This document shows, piece by piece, positions 7,937-16,118 of a DNA stretch of 64,000 bases (within the stretch, counting starts at the first letter, position 1; every line of letters starts with the position of its first letter). A program made the position numbers and the translations under genes. The notes beneath the pieces were generated by a model, which saw only the letters and a program-made list of their open reading frames with translations, was not told where the DNA came from and ran no database searches. This DNA comes from Streptomyces asoensis (lineage in GTDB: Bacteria > Actinomycetota > Actinomycetes > Streptomycetales > Streptomycetaceae): the NCBI RefSeq assembly GCF_013085465.1, contig NZ_CP049838.1, forward strand, positions 5,208,001 through 5,272,000. Direction: 5' to 3'.

Positions 7937-8746
7937 ATGACGGTCGCGAGGTTGGTCGGGATCACGTACTACCCGGTGAAGGGATGCGCGGGAACGGAGC
8001 TTTCGGAGGCGGTGCTGACGAGCACCGGTCTGCTGCACGACCGCACATACGCGATCGCCGACGAGAAGGGCGAGCTGCGCTGGCAGTGGGGCGACCCCGG
8101 GCTGGCCCTGATCACACCGGAGTTGACGGAGGGCGAGCTGACGTTGCGCGCACCCGGCCGGGACCCGGTGCGGGCGCACAGCGCGGACGTGCACGACTGG
8201 CTCACGGACGTACTGGGCACCCCGAGCACCCTGGTCCGCCCCCCGGCCGGCAACAACGGCCGTCTGCACCTCGTCTCCCGGGCCAGCCTGGACGCCCTGA
8301 ACCACCGGATCACCGAACGCGGAGCCACCCCCCTCCCGATGAACCGCTTCCGGCCCAACCTGGTGGTGGACGGCTGGGACACCCCGCACACGGAGGACGG
8401 CGCCGCCCGCCTCACCATCGCCGACACCGAGCTGGCCTTCACCGAGGACACGATCCGCTGCGCCATCACGATGGTCGACCAGCGCACCGGCCGCCGCTCG
8501 GGCCCGGAACCCCTGCGCACGCTCGCGGACTACCGCCGGGCGGACGGCGGCGGAGTCGCCTTCGGCGCCTACTTCGAGGTCCGACGAGCGGGGAGGGTGT
8601 CGCTGGGCGACGAGGTGGTGGTGAGTGCGGGTTCGAGTCCGGGGCCGGGGCCGGGTGCGAGTTCGGGTGCGAGTGAGAGTTCGGCTTCGAGAGGGACGCC
8701 CCGCCACAGCGCTCGTACGGCGGAGGCGCCGTCGTCGGACAGGTGA
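7937..8746 (+). CDS. MOSC domain protein with low-complexity C-terminal extension
   Basis: MOSC (molybdenum cofactor sulfurase C-terminal) proteins bind sulfur or molybdenum cofactor; the YcbX/mARC-like type reduces N-hydroxylated compounds. An N-terminal MOSC_N beta-barrel is visible (GITYYPVKGCAGTEL, LLHDRTYAIAD), then the MOSC core with NRFRPNLVVDG and the conserved Cys in RCAITMVDQRTGRR. ATG 7937 is chosen because GAGGGGG lies eight bases upstream; GTG 7931 is too close. After about residue 233 the protein continues into a Gly/Ser/Pro-rich tail encoded opposite the 3' end of the carboxylesterase, an overlap of 178 bases. The tail is probably an extension caused by loss of an earlier stop. 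Confidence 0.85.
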   Translation: MTVARLVGITYYPVKGCAGTELSEAVLTSTGLLHDRTYAIADEKGELRWQWGDPGLALITPELTEGELTLRAPGRDPVRAHSADVHDWLTDVLGTPSTLVRPPAGNNGRLHLVSRASLDALNHRITERGATPLPMNRFRPNLVVDGWDTPHTEDGAARLTIADTELAFTEDTIRCAITMVDQRTGRRSGPEPLRTLADYRRADGGGVAFGAYFEVRRAGRVSLGDEVVVSAGSSPGPGPGASSGASESSASRGTPRHSARTAEAPSSDR

Positions 8747-10203
8747 TCGTCCGGCACCGCCCAGACCTGCACCGTCGTGCCGTCGGCGGTGACGGCGGGC
8801 CACCCGGGGTCACCGCAGGCGGCGAAGTCGACCCAGGCACGGAGCATGCGTCGGGACAGCGCCCGGTCCTGTGCGTCGGGGGCGCCGCCGATGAGGAAGT
8901 CGGCGCCCACCGCGTCCAGGTTGCCGAACGCGAAGGGGATGTCGGCGGTGTGCCAGGGCCGGGTCCCGCCACCGGGACGCGGGCGTCGGCGGGCGAACCG
9001 CGACAGATACGCCCGGCCGCCGGCCCGCGCGTGGTGTTCGGCGAGTCGGCTGCTGTACTCGCCGAACACCGCGTCGCCGAAGATCGCCAGGTAGCGGTCC
9101 AGCACCGGAGCGTCGGGCATCAGCGCGCGGTATCCGGCGACCAGCCGGGCGGGCAGGGAGAGGGCTTCGGCGAAGTCCGCGAGTTCCGGCTCCGAGGCGA
9201 CCTCCCGCACCGCGCCGACCTCGTGCAGGAACCAGTACTCCTCCAGGGTGTGGCACACCAGGAGGTCCACCTCGCGGGCGATGCCGGAAGCGAGCGCGGC
9301 GAGCGGATCCATCGGCAGCACCTCGCCGTCGAGCACCGGCTGGAAGACGACCGGATCGAAGGCCTGGACCGCTGTCACGGGATCGGTCTCACACGCTCCG
9401 GCGACCTTGTCGGCGGCGGCCACCAGGGCCTGCGGCGACGCGGAGAGCAGTCCGGGTCCTGTCGCGGCCACCCCGGCCGCGGCCGCGATCCTCGACGTGA
9501 TCGCGGCGGCGACCTCGACGCCGAAGAAGGCGTGGGGCACGCTGTGGGCTACGGCCCTGCGGAACAGCCCGTGCGCCTGTTCCATGACCATCAGACAGGC
9601 GGCCGACCCCGCTCCGGCCGAGTGCCCGGCGACCGTGACGTTGCCGGGATCGCCACCGAACGCGGCGATGTTCTCCCGGACCCAGCGCAGCGCGGCCACC
9701 TGGTCGAGCAGCCCACGGTTGTCGGGAAAGCCCGGCACATGGCCGAACCCCTCGAAACCCACCCGGTAGTTGCAACTGACCACGACCACTCCGGCGCGGG
9801 CGAGAGCGGTGCCGTCGAAGTCGGGCTGGGCGGAGGAGCCGAAGGTGTAGGCGCCGCCGTGGATCCAGAAGAGCACCGGCAGCGGGCCGGCATCCGAGGG
9901 GGCCCGTACCCACACGTTGACGGTGAGCACCTCCTCGTCCCCCGGGCGCCACACCGGTGAACCGGGCAGCTCCGCGGACTGCGGCGCGACGGGTCCGAAC
10001 ACCGTGCAGTCACGGGGCGCGCTCCAGCCGGCGGCGGGCTGGGGCGCACGGAAGCGGTGCGCGCCGAAGGGCGCGGCGGCGTACGGGATGCCGAGCACGG
10101 CGGCGACGCCGTCGGGGGATCGCCTGCCGCGGACGGTGCCGCCGGCCGTCCGGAACTCGGTCTCCACCCAAGGCTGTTCCCCCATGCGTCGAAAGCCTGC
10201 CAC
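8569..10203 (-). CDS. Type B carboxylesterase
   Basis: Hydrolyses carboxylic esters. 544 residues, usual size. N-terminal block LGIPYAAAPFGAHRF, oxyanion-hole segment FWIHGGAYTFGS, and nucleophile elbow AGHSAGAGSAA (GHSAG here, where most type B enzymes have GESAG). The catalytic His is probably in RPWHTADIPFAFGN. No signal peptide, so cytosolic. The start is uncertain: GTG 10203 or ATG 10185, neither with a strong ribosome site. The C-terminal tail (ELAPGPGPGLEP and following) lies opposite the tail of the MOSC gene. Physiological substrate unknown. Confidence 0.88.
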   Translation of the reverse strand: MAGFRRMGEQPWVETEFRTAGGTVRGRRSPDGVAAVLGIPYAAAPFGAHRFRAPQPAAGWSAPRDCTVFGPVAPQSAELPGSPVWRPGDEEVLTVNVWVRAPSDAGPLPVLFWIHGGAYTFGSSAQPDFDGTALARAGVVVVSCNYRVGFEGFGHVPGFPDNRGLLDQVAALRWVRENIAAFGGDPGNVTVAGHSAGAGSAACLMVMEQAHGLFRRAVAHSVPHAFFGVEVAAAITSRIAAAAGVAATGPGLLSASPQALVAAADKVAGACETDPVTAVQAFDPVVFQPVLDGEVLPMDPLAALASGIAREVDLLVCHTLEEYWFLHEVGAVREVASEPELADFAEALSLPARLVAGYRALMPDAPVLDRYLAIFGDAVFGEYSSRLAEHHARAGGRAYLSRFARRRPRPGGGTRPWHTADIPFAFGNLDAVGADFLIGGAPDAQDRALSRRMLRAWVDFAACGDPGWPAVTADGTTVQVWAVPDDHLSDDGASAVRALWRGVPLEAELSLAPELAPGPGPGLEPALTTTSSPSDTLPARRTSK

Positions 10204-10285
10204 TCGCAGCCCATCCGATCCACCGGATACCGGCCGGCCCCGCGGTCGCTCCCGTGGTCGGCCCCGCGTCCGGCCCCGCGGCCGG

Positions 10286-11098
10286 TCAGAGGGTGCGCAG
10301 GAAGTCCGCGACGGCGGCGGTGAACTCCTCGGGCTTCTCCATGTTGGAGTAGTGCGCGGTGCCCTCGATCAGCACGGACCGGCCGTCCCGGACGCTGTCG
10401 GCCAGGCGCTGCGCCGCGGCGATCGCGTCGGGGGTGTCCAGGGCGCCGTTCACGGTGAGCACGGGGACGTCGATCCTGGGCAACCGCGACCAGGTGTCGG
10501 TCACCGGGACGTGCCAGTCCTTCTCTCCGGGCGTGTGCTTGGAAAGGGTGTTCAGGGCCATCTCGCGCAGTCGGCGCAGGATGTCCGGGTCCACGTCGTC
10601 GAGGCTGCGGTGCGGGCCGGGCACATAGCTCAGGAACGCCTTCAGCCAGCCCTCGATGTCACCGGCGGCCAGGGCACGGGCCGTCTCGGCCTGGATCGCC
10701 CGGTGCCAGGGGTCGGTGTCCTGGAACTCGCCGGTGGAGGCGCCGCACACGACGGCCGCGCGGACCAGCTCCGGACGTTCGAGCAGGGTGTCGCTGACGA
10801 TCAGGCCTCCCATCGAGACACCGACCAGCACCGCGGGGCCCGCATCGAGGTGGTGCAGCAGCGTGGCGACGTCGTCGACCCAGCGGAAGGGGCGGGTCGC
10901 GTTGGCGGAGGCGCCGTGGCCCCGTACGTCCGCCGCGATCACCCGGTGCGTGGAGGCTAGCGCCGGGATCACCGCGTCGAAAACCCGGTGATCGACGAAT
11001 CCCGAGTGGAGCAGGACCACGAGTTCTCCGGCGCCGGCCTCGCGGTAGGCGAGGTCCCCGTCGGCGGAGGCGAAGTACTTCATGTCCGAAGCAGTCAT
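10286..11098 (-). CDS. Alpha/beta hydrolase
   Basis: 270 residues, alpha/beta fold. Oxyanion region LVVLLHSGFVDH, AADVRGHGASANATRP, nucleophile elbow VGVSMGGLIV (Ser about residue 98), catalytic Asp likely in NGALDTPD, His in GTAHYSNMEKP. Closest in layout to 3-oxoadipate enol-lactonase or haloperoxidase-like hydrolases; the actual ester or lactone is unknown. ATG 11098 is used; ATG 11083 is an alternative. The start codon lies inside a palindrome that recurs in front of the divergent MarR gene, so it is probably repressed by that regulator and induced by a substrate-like ligand. Confidence 0.85.
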   Translation of the reverse strand: MTASDMKYFASADGDLAYREAGAGELVVLLHSGFVDHRVFDAVIPALASTHRVIAADVRGHGASANATRPFRWVDDVATLLHHLDAGPAVLVGVSMGGLIVSDTLLERPELVRAAVVCGASTGEFQDTDPWHRAIQAETARALAAGDIEGWLKAFLSYVPGPHRSLDDVDPDILRRLREMALNTLSKHTPGEKDWHVPVTDTWSRLPRIDVPVLTVNGALDTPDAIAAAQRLADSVRDGRSVLIEGTAHYSNMEKPEEFTAAVADFLRTL

Positions 11099-11115
11099 GA
11101 CAACCAAGGTGTCAT
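11097..11115. promoter_or_regulatory. MarR operator site 1
   Basis: ATGACA, seven bases, TGTCAT: a perfect palindrome overlapping the hydrolase start codon. The 15-bp core CAACCAAGGTGTCAT (11101-11115) recurs 31 bases away. Confidence 0.6.
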
Positions 11116-11131
11116 CCTGCGCGACTTTTGG

Positions 11132-11146
11132 CAACCAAGGTGTCAT
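11132..11146. promoter_or_regulatory. MarR operator site 2
   Basis: Second identical copy of CAACCAAGGTGTCAT, 31 bp from the first (about three helical turns), just upstream of the likely -10 box of the marR gene. Two copies on one DNA face suit cooperative dimer binding and autoregulation. Confidence 0.55.
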
Positions 11147-11155
11147 ATTCTTGGG

Positions 11156-11665
11156 GTGCATCATGTGGGGGTGAACGACACCGACCCGTCTCTCCCCGCC
11201 GACACCCCGCTCCCGCCCGACGAACTCGGCCACCGGCTCACCGAGGTCTTCGACCTGGTCGGCCCCCTCTACCGTCGCGCCCTGCGCAAGGTCGAGCAGG
11301 GCGAGGCCGTCGAGGGTGCCTCCGTCGGGGTGCGCTCCGTGCTCGACCTGCTGCGCCGCAAAGGAGACCTGACGGTCCCGCAGCTGAGCCGGATCCAGGC
11401 GCTGAGCCGGCAGTTCGTGCAGCGCATGGTCAACGACGCGGCGGCGCAGGGGTGGGTGGAGACCCTGCCCAACCCCGCGCACCAGCGCTCGTCCCTGATC
11501 CGGATCACCGAGGGCGGCCGAGCCCTGATCGCCACCGTCCTGGACCGCGAGCACACCCTGAACCGCGAGGTCGGGGGCGATCTGACCGACGCCGAGGTGC
11601 GGGCCTGCGTACGGGTGCTGACGGAGATGCTGAGGACGTTCGACCACGTCGACGTCGACGACTGA
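11156..11665 (+). CDS. MarR family transcriptional regulator
   Basis: Winged-helix regulator, about 169 residues. The HTH reads VRSVLDLLRRKGDLTVPQLSRIQALSRQFVQRMVNDAAAQGWVE (broken here: DLTVPQLSRIQALSRQFVQR is recognition), with wing NPAHQRSSLIRITEGGR. The N- and C-terminal helices form the dimer interface. It is divergent from the alpha/beta hydrolase with twin operators between, so it probably represses both genes. The start is uncertain: GTG 11156, 11165 and 11171 are all in frame. GTG 11156 would be leaderless (CATATT six bases upstream). Confidence 0.85.
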   Translation: MHHVGVNDTDPSLPADTPLPPDELGHRLTEVFDLVGPLYRRALRKVEQGEAVEGASVGVRSVLDLLRRKGDLTVPQLSRIQALSRQFVQRMVNDAAAQGWVETLPNPAHQRSSLIRITEGGRALIATVLDREHTLNREVGGDLTDAEVRACVRVLTEMLRTFDHVDVDD

Positions 11666-11697
11666 GAGCCCTACGGGGCGCGCCTTGCCTGGATGCT

Positions 11698-11943
11698 CTA
11701 GATGCCCTCGATGCGCTTCATGCCCTCCATGGCCTTCAGCTGGCGGCGGGTCTGGAGGGCGCGCCGGATCGTGTGGATGCGGACGGCCGTGAACACGGCG
11801 ACGGCGAGGCCGAGAGCGGCCCCGATCCACTCCTGGTCCCGGATGGCGGCATAGAAGAGGAGGCCGCTGAAGGGCACACCGACGACGACAAGCAGAGGCT
11901 CGCGCACCCAGAACGGGAGGACGCGGATTACGAGACCGATCAT
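11698..11943 (-). CDS. Small membrane protein
   Basis: 81 residues. Two hydrophobic helices, LVIRVLPFWVREPLLVVVGV and WIGAALGLAVAVFTAVRI, with a basic tail (RRALQTRRQLKAMEG). No recognisable family. The start ATG at 11943 is close downstream of the DUF397 stop (11953), so it may be the last gene of the WhiJ-like unit. Confidence 0.65.
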   Translation of the reverse strand: MIGLVIRVLPFWVREPLLVVVGVPFSGLLFYAAIRDQEWIGAALGLAVAVFTAVRIHTIRRALQTRRQLKAMEGMKRIEGI

Positions 11944-11952
11944 CGGGTCACT

Positions 11953-12192
11953 TCAGCAGGCGCGGCCCGGGCATGCTGTGACGGAGGCCACAATTCCGGG
12001 AGTTCCTGTGCGTATGGCGTGCAGAAACCGAGCGAGCGGGGCCGGTGCGGTGGTGAGGACGGTGCCGGGGGCGTCCGACTCACGGAGGTGGAGTGTGGTG
12101 GGGGTGGAGGCGAGCTCTACGCAGTCGTTGCCGTCGCCGCCGTCGGAGTAGGTCGACTTCTGCCAGTCGGTGCGATGCACAGCGCGCCTCAC
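11953..12192 (-). CDS. DUF397 small protein, partner of XRE regulator
   Basis: 79 residues. DUF397 signature WQKSTYSDGGDGNDCVELA near the N-terminus, then LRESDAPGTVLTTAPAPLARFL. The ATG overlaps the stop of the XRE gene by four bases (ATGA), implying translational coupling. In Streptomyces such proteins act as partners of WhiJ-like DUF5753 regulators in developmental control. No DNA-binding motif of its own. Confidence 0.9.
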   Translation of the reverse strand: MRRAVHRTDWQKSTYSDGGDGNDCVELASTPTTLHLRESDAPGTVLTTAPAPLARFLHAIRTGTPGIVASVTACPGRAC

Positions 12193-13040
12193 AGCTCCTT
12201 CACCAGGGTGTGGATGAAGTCACGCGACCGGTTCGGTTCGAGTGACGCCACTTCCACCTTACGGAAGCGGGTCCGGTACTCGGCGAGTTGAGCTTCGGAA
12301 TCGACCAGGGCCGCGCCATGGGGAGCGTCGCGGACCACCGTGTCAAGCCTTGTCACCAGGCCGCCCAGATAGCTCATGCTGCTGCCGCCCCTGGAGAAGC
12401 CGTCAAGGTCGAAAGGGATGACACGAACGCTGATGTGATCCTCTTCCGAGAGTTCCAGGATGCGTGTGAGCTGGGCCAGGGACGCGCCACGGTCGCTCAC
12501 CCTGATGCGCAAGGCCGCCTCGTGAATCACCGCCTCGAAACCGATGGGTGCCGCCCGCTCGATGACCACGCGGCGCGCCAAGCGGTGCTGTACACGCAAC
12601 TCAAGCTCATCCGAGCTGAGTTCAGGGATCCTGTTGGAGAACACGGCCCGGGCGTACTCCTCCGTCTGCAATAGGCCCGGCACGAACAGAACGGCCACAT
12701 TGGCCTGGGTCCGAGCATGGTGTTCCAACTCCGACAGGTCCAGGAATGACGCCGGCAGCAGCCCTCGGTACTCCTCCCACCAGCCACGCGTCCTGTCGGT
12801 GGTCATCGCGACCAGGGCGTCGATGAACTCGTGGTCCGTGCAGTCGTAATGCGAAGCGAGCCGACGTAGCCGCTCCTCACTCACGCCGGTGACGCCGGAC
12901 TCGATCTGGCTGATCTGGACGTTGCTCACGCCGAGGAGTGCGGCCGCCTGGCGGGCGGAGAGTCCCGCCGCTTCGCGAAGCCTGCGCAGTTCCACCGCCA
13001 GGCGCATCTGACGTGCTGTTGGTTCGCGCCTGGTCGTCAT
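12189..13040 (-). CDS. WhiJ-like XRE regulator with DUF5753 domain
   Basis: 283 residues. The N-terminal XRE helix-turn-helix (about 15-75: LREAAGLSARQAAALLGVSN, VQISQIESGVTGVS) binds DNA. The C-terminal DUF5753 domain (about 100-280) contains its marker GLLQTEEYARAV. Forms a set with the overlapping DUF397 gene and the divergent HATPase gene at 13240, the arrangement of the whiJ-like and abaA-like loci that influence sporulation and antibiotic production. ATG 13040 begins right before the HTH. The regulatory target is unknown; the divergent promoter is the natural candidate. Confidence 0.88.
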   Translation of the reverse strand: MTTRREPTARQMRLAVELRRLREAAGLSARQAAALLGVSNVQISQIESGVTGVSEERLRRLASHYDCTDHEFIDALVAMTTDRTRGWWEEYRGLLPASFLDLSELEHHARTQANVAVLFVPGLLQTEEYARAVFSNRIPELSSDELELRVQHRLARRVVIERAAPIGFEAVIHEAALRIRVSDRGASLAQLTRILELSEEDHISVRVIPFDLDGFSRGGSSMSYLGGLVTRLDTVVRDAPHGAALVDSEAQLAEYRTRFRKVEVASLEPNRSRDFIHTLVKEL

Positions 13041-13239
13041 CGACACCCCTTGTTCAACACGCCCGAGAGCGCGACCCGTTCGGGGCCAGATTACGCGATC
13101 GGCTTGCTGTACCGAAACATTCAGGTCTACCGTCGGTGACGCCCCGCACACGCTGCGGAAGCGCACCGCTTCCTCCTGCCATGACGGCTGCGGCAATGCC
13201 ACCGCGCGTAAATCCCCTCACGCCACTCGGAGTTGACGC

Positions 13240-13641
13240 ATGTCCGATCCCTGGGAGTACTCCCTCTACATCCCCTGCGACCCACGCGCCGTGACCGTCT
13301 GTCGCCGCACCCTGCGCCTGATCCTCACCCTGCACGGCCTGATCCACTTGGTGGACACCGCGGAGCTGCTCGCCTCGGAGCTGGTCTCCAACGCCGTACT
13401 GCACACCAAGGGCCCGGCCTGTCTGCGCCTCCGCTTCCGGGACGGCGTCCTCCAGATCGGCGCCTGGGACGCGGACCCCGAACCACCCGAGCCCCCGGGA
13501 CGGCTGGAGGAGCCGGCCGACGCCGAGAGCGGACGCGGCATGGCCCTCGTCCGGGCCTGCTCGGACCTCTGGCACTGGCAGCCGCTGTCCCGGATGGGGC
13601 ATCGCGGCAAGCTCGTGTGGTGCGAACTGAACGCGGCGTAG
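13240..13641 (+). CDS. AbaA/RsbW-like HATPase (anti-sigma-type kinase)
   Basis: 133 residues, a single GHKL ATP-binding domain. N-box ELLASELVSNAVLHT, G1-like box LQIGAWDADPEPP, G2-like ESGRGMALVRACSDLW. Such proteins are serine kinases or anti-sigma factors in the RsbW family, and a copy always accompanies WhiJ/DUF397 pairs. ATG 13240 has CGGAG ten bases upstream. The PD-(D/E)XK gene follows after 33 bases. Confidence 0.85.
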   Translation: MSDPWEYSLYIPCDPRAVTVCRRTLRLILTLHGLIHLVDTAELLASELVSNAVLHTKGPACLRLRFRDGVLQIGAWDADPEPPEPPGRLEEPADAESGRGMALVRACSDLWHWQPLSRMGHRGKLVWCELNAA

Positions 13642-13674
13642 CTCGTTGATCACGTCGGACAGAAAGGAGAGCCG

Positions 13675-14565
13675 ATGGTCGGCTCGTCGCACGAGGCGCT
13701 GCACCGGATCTTCCAGAAGGATCCGGCACTCCTGACCCGTGCCCTGCAAGAGGTGTTGCACGTGCCCTTCCCGGAGCCGCGCGAGTTCGCTGCCATGAAC
13801 GTCGACCTCACCGAGATCGAGCCCATCGAGCGGCGAGTGGACACGCTGCTGAAGGCCGAGACCGACGAGGGCAGCTACCTCCTGGTTGTGGAGTCTCAGG
13901 GCAAGCCGGACGAGAGGAAGCGAGGCAGTTGGCCGTACTACCTCGCCTTCCTCCGCGAGAAGTTCCGCTGCGAGCCGGTGCTGATCGTCGTCACGCAGAA
14001 CAGCGCGACTGCCCGTTGGGCGGCGGAGCCCATCTATGTGGGAGTACCGGGACGGCCGTCCATGGCGGTGTGGCCGTTCGTGCTGGGCCCTGACAACGTG
14101 CCAGTGATCGCAGACGTACGCGAGGCCGCGCAGAACGTCACCCTTGCGGTGTTTTCTGCGATGACGCACGGTCGCGGCCCGATGGCCGCGGGCATACTGG
14201 AATCGCTGGCAACCGCCCTGCGGACCATCGACGAGGACAGTGCCGCGGTGCTCGTGCAGTTCGTCGACTCTTGCCTGGTGGACCCCCAGGCGCAGCAGAT
14301 GTGGAGGGACCTGATGACGACGATGCAGTACTTCTGGCGGCATCCGCTCGCCGAGCAGGTACGCGAGCAGGGCCTTGAGCAGGGCCGGATTCGGGATCGG
14401 GCCGAGATGACCCTGAACATCCTGCGCTGGCGTGGCATCGACGTCCCCGACCAGATCCGCGAGCGGGTCGAATCGTGCACCGACTTCGACCAGCTGACCG
14501 TCTGGTCCGAGCGCGCCGTCCACGCCACCACCGCCGACGGCCTCTTCGCGGATCCGAACGGATGA
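13675..14565 (+). CDS. PD-(D/E)XK nuclease-fold protein
   Basis: 296 residues. The N-terminal half carries the nuclease-core signature: Asp in IERRVDTLLKAE, then YLLVVESQGKPDERKRGSW, where the E-x-Q replaces the usual E-x-K as in the Rpn/transposase-like branch. The C-terminal half is helical (QVREQGLEQGRIRDRAE) with a charged coiled segment. Many streptomycetes carry several paralogues of this family; activity as a DNase is inferred from the fold. The start has a near-perfect ribosome site (AAAGGAG, six bases before ATG). Confidence 0.75.
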   Translation: MVGSSHEALHRIFQKDPALLTRALQEVLHVPFPEPREFAAMNVDLTEIEPIERRVDTLLKAETDEGSYLLVVESQGKPDERKRGSWPYYLAFLREKFRCEPVLIVVTQNSATARWAAEPIYVGVPGRPSMAVWPFVLGPDNVPVIADVREAAQNVTLAVFSAMTHGRGPMAAGILESLATALRTIDEDSAAVLVQFVDSCLVDPQAQQMWRDLMTTMQYFWRHPLAEQVREQGLEQGRIRDRAEMTLNILRWRGIDVPDQIRERVESCTDFDQLTVWSERAVHATTADGLFADPNG

Positions 14566-14587
14566 CACCGGGGCTTTCTCGGTTGGT

Positions 14588-14620
14588 GAACCGTTGACCG
14601 GCTCGACGAAACGTTGACCA
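14588..14620. repeat. Direct repeat upstream of oxygenase gene
   Basis: GAACCGTTGACCG (14588-14600) and GAAACGTTGACCA (14608-14620), 20 bp apart, about two helical turns. Upstream of the TAGATT box, so it may be an activator or repressor site. Confidence 0.35.
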
Positions 14621-14686
14621 GTTCGCGGAGGAGTGCGGACGAACGGAAGGGCGAGTCATGAGGATCTCCCGACCTAGATTCGCCGC

Positions 14687-15391
14687 ATGTCCATGCCACA
14701 GCGGCCCCACCAGCCCGTGAGGGCTGCCGCCACGCTCCCCGTGCTTCCCTACCGCAAGCCCACCAAGGGCCGCGACTACTGGGTGATCGACGACGTCTTC
14801 CCCGAGGCCGGCATCACCGCGATCCGTGAGCGCTGTCTCGCCAAGGACGACTGGGTCAAGGGTTACCCGTACACCTCCGAGAGCTGGCCCGGACTGCGCA
14901 CCATGCCGGGACTGGATGCCGGTGAGCTCGCGCGTGTGGAGCGGCTGGTGAGGAGCGCGACCGGGGCCGGGAAGCTGTGGGTGCAGCGGGCGCCCGGCGG
15001 CGGGACCCTCAACCACAACTGCATCCAGGTGGTGGGGGAGGGCGAGAGCACTCCCCGGCCGCACTCCGACTCGCGGGCCCTGTGCCGGTACGCGGCCGTG
15101 CTGTACCTCAACCCGGCCGTCCCCAAGGACTGCGGCACCAGCTTCTACCGGCAGTCCCTGCCCGGCGGGCGGCTCGGCGGCAACGTCGTCCAGGCCCCGC
15201 ACAACAACCTCGTCGAGGCGCTCGGCACCCGCTTCGTCGCACCGGACGCCTTCGAGGAGGACGTACGGGTCCCCCACAAGCACAACCGGCTGCTCCTCTA
15301 CAACGCCAACCTCGTGCACAGCGCGACCGGTTACTCCGGTACGACGCTGGAGGAGAAGCGGATGACGGCCGTCTTCTTCTGGATGGCGTGA
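14687..15391 (+). CDS. 2OG-Fe(II) oxygenase-like protein (DUF6445 type)
   Basis: 234 residues. The double-stranded beta-helix iron site is visible: H-x-D in RPHSDSRALCRYAAVLYLN (split: HSDSR), distal His in LVHSATGYSG and a following Arg in EEKRMTAVFFW that would bind 2-oxoglutarate. N-terminal YWVIDDVFPEAG is typical for DUF6445. The substrate is unknown. The ATG at 14687 lies six bases after TAGATT (14675-14680), so the mRNA is probably leaderless. Upstream is a pair of direct repeats. Confidence 0.7.
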   Translation: MSMPQRPHQPVRAAATLPVLPYRKPTKGRDYWVIDDVFPEAGITAIRERCLAKDDWVKGYPYTSESWPGLRTMPGLDAGELARVERLVRSATGAGKLWVQRAPGGGTLNHNCIQVVGEGESTPRPHSDSRALCRYAAVLYLNPAVPKDCGTSFYRQSLPGGRLGGNVVQAPHNNLVEALGTRFVAPDAFEEDVRVPHKHNRLLLYNANLVHSATGYSGTTLEEKRMTAVFFWMA

Positions 15392-15416
15392 GCCCCGGAG
15401 GTTCCGCACACCGCGG

Positions 15417-15947
15417 TCAGTACCGCACCGCCCGGGCCACCTCCGCCTTCACCTCGCCGGACAGCGTGCGGTTGCTGCGGGCCGTCTGCTCGCCGGTCTT
15501 GCCCGCGGCCACGTCGGAGACGGTGGTGACGACCGTGTCGAGCCGGTTGCCGGCGGAGTCGGTGAAGTCGACCTGGACGGCGAAGGACTTCGATCCGTCG
15601 GTGGTGTTGGAGACGGTGACCTCGACGGTGGCCCGGCCGTCCTTGTCGGTGTCCGGGGTGCCGAGTTTCGCGTCGGACTTCACGTCGACGCCGTCCTTGA
15701 TCTCGTCCAGCTCGCGGCTCGCCGAAGCCGACGCCGACGCGAACGCCGACGACGCCTCGGAGGCGAAGCCGGAAGCGAGGGAGGACGCGGCCGCGGTGGC
15801 TTCCCTGCCCAGCGACTCGGCCGCCGAGGCGGCCTTGCTGGCCGCGGACGACACCGACGAGGGGGTGTCTTCGTCCGAGCAGCCGGTGAGCACGGTGGCG
15901 CAGCAGATCGCCGCCGCCGTCAGCAGCACGCCCTTGGTGCGTGGCAT
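15417..15947 (-). CDS. Lipoprotein, FxLYD-like extracellular protein
   Basis: 176 residues. Signal peptide MPRTKGVLLTAAAICCATVL with lipobox L-T-G-C (Cys about residue 23), then an Ala/Ser-rich helical segment (AASKAASAAESLGREATAAA) and a C-terminal beta domain (RATVEVTVSNTTDGSKSFAV) resembling FxLYD-type beta sandwiches. AGGAGGAGA precedes the ATG at good spacing. Anchored outside the membrane; role unknown. Confidence 0.8.
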   Translation of the reverse strand: MPRTKGVLLTAAAICCATVLTGCSDEDTPSSVSSAASKAASAAESLGREATAAASSLASGFASEASSAFASASASASRELDEIKDGVDVKSDAKLGTPDTDKDGRATVEVTVSNTTDGSKSFAVQVDFTDSAGNRLDTVVTTVSDVAAGKTGEQTARSNRTLSGEVKAEVARAVRY

Positions 15948-16118
15948 CTTGTCTCCTCCTGAGGGGGTCCCGCGGGCCTTCCTCCAGTGAAGGGGCGGTC
16001 CCGCCGGTCCGCATGCCGGATCACCCGTACGGCGCACCCCCCGTGGTGGCGGCCCCCGTCCGGACCGATGGTCGGTGCAGTGCAGTGCAGAACACCGACA
16101 CAGAGACGGGGTGGCGCC

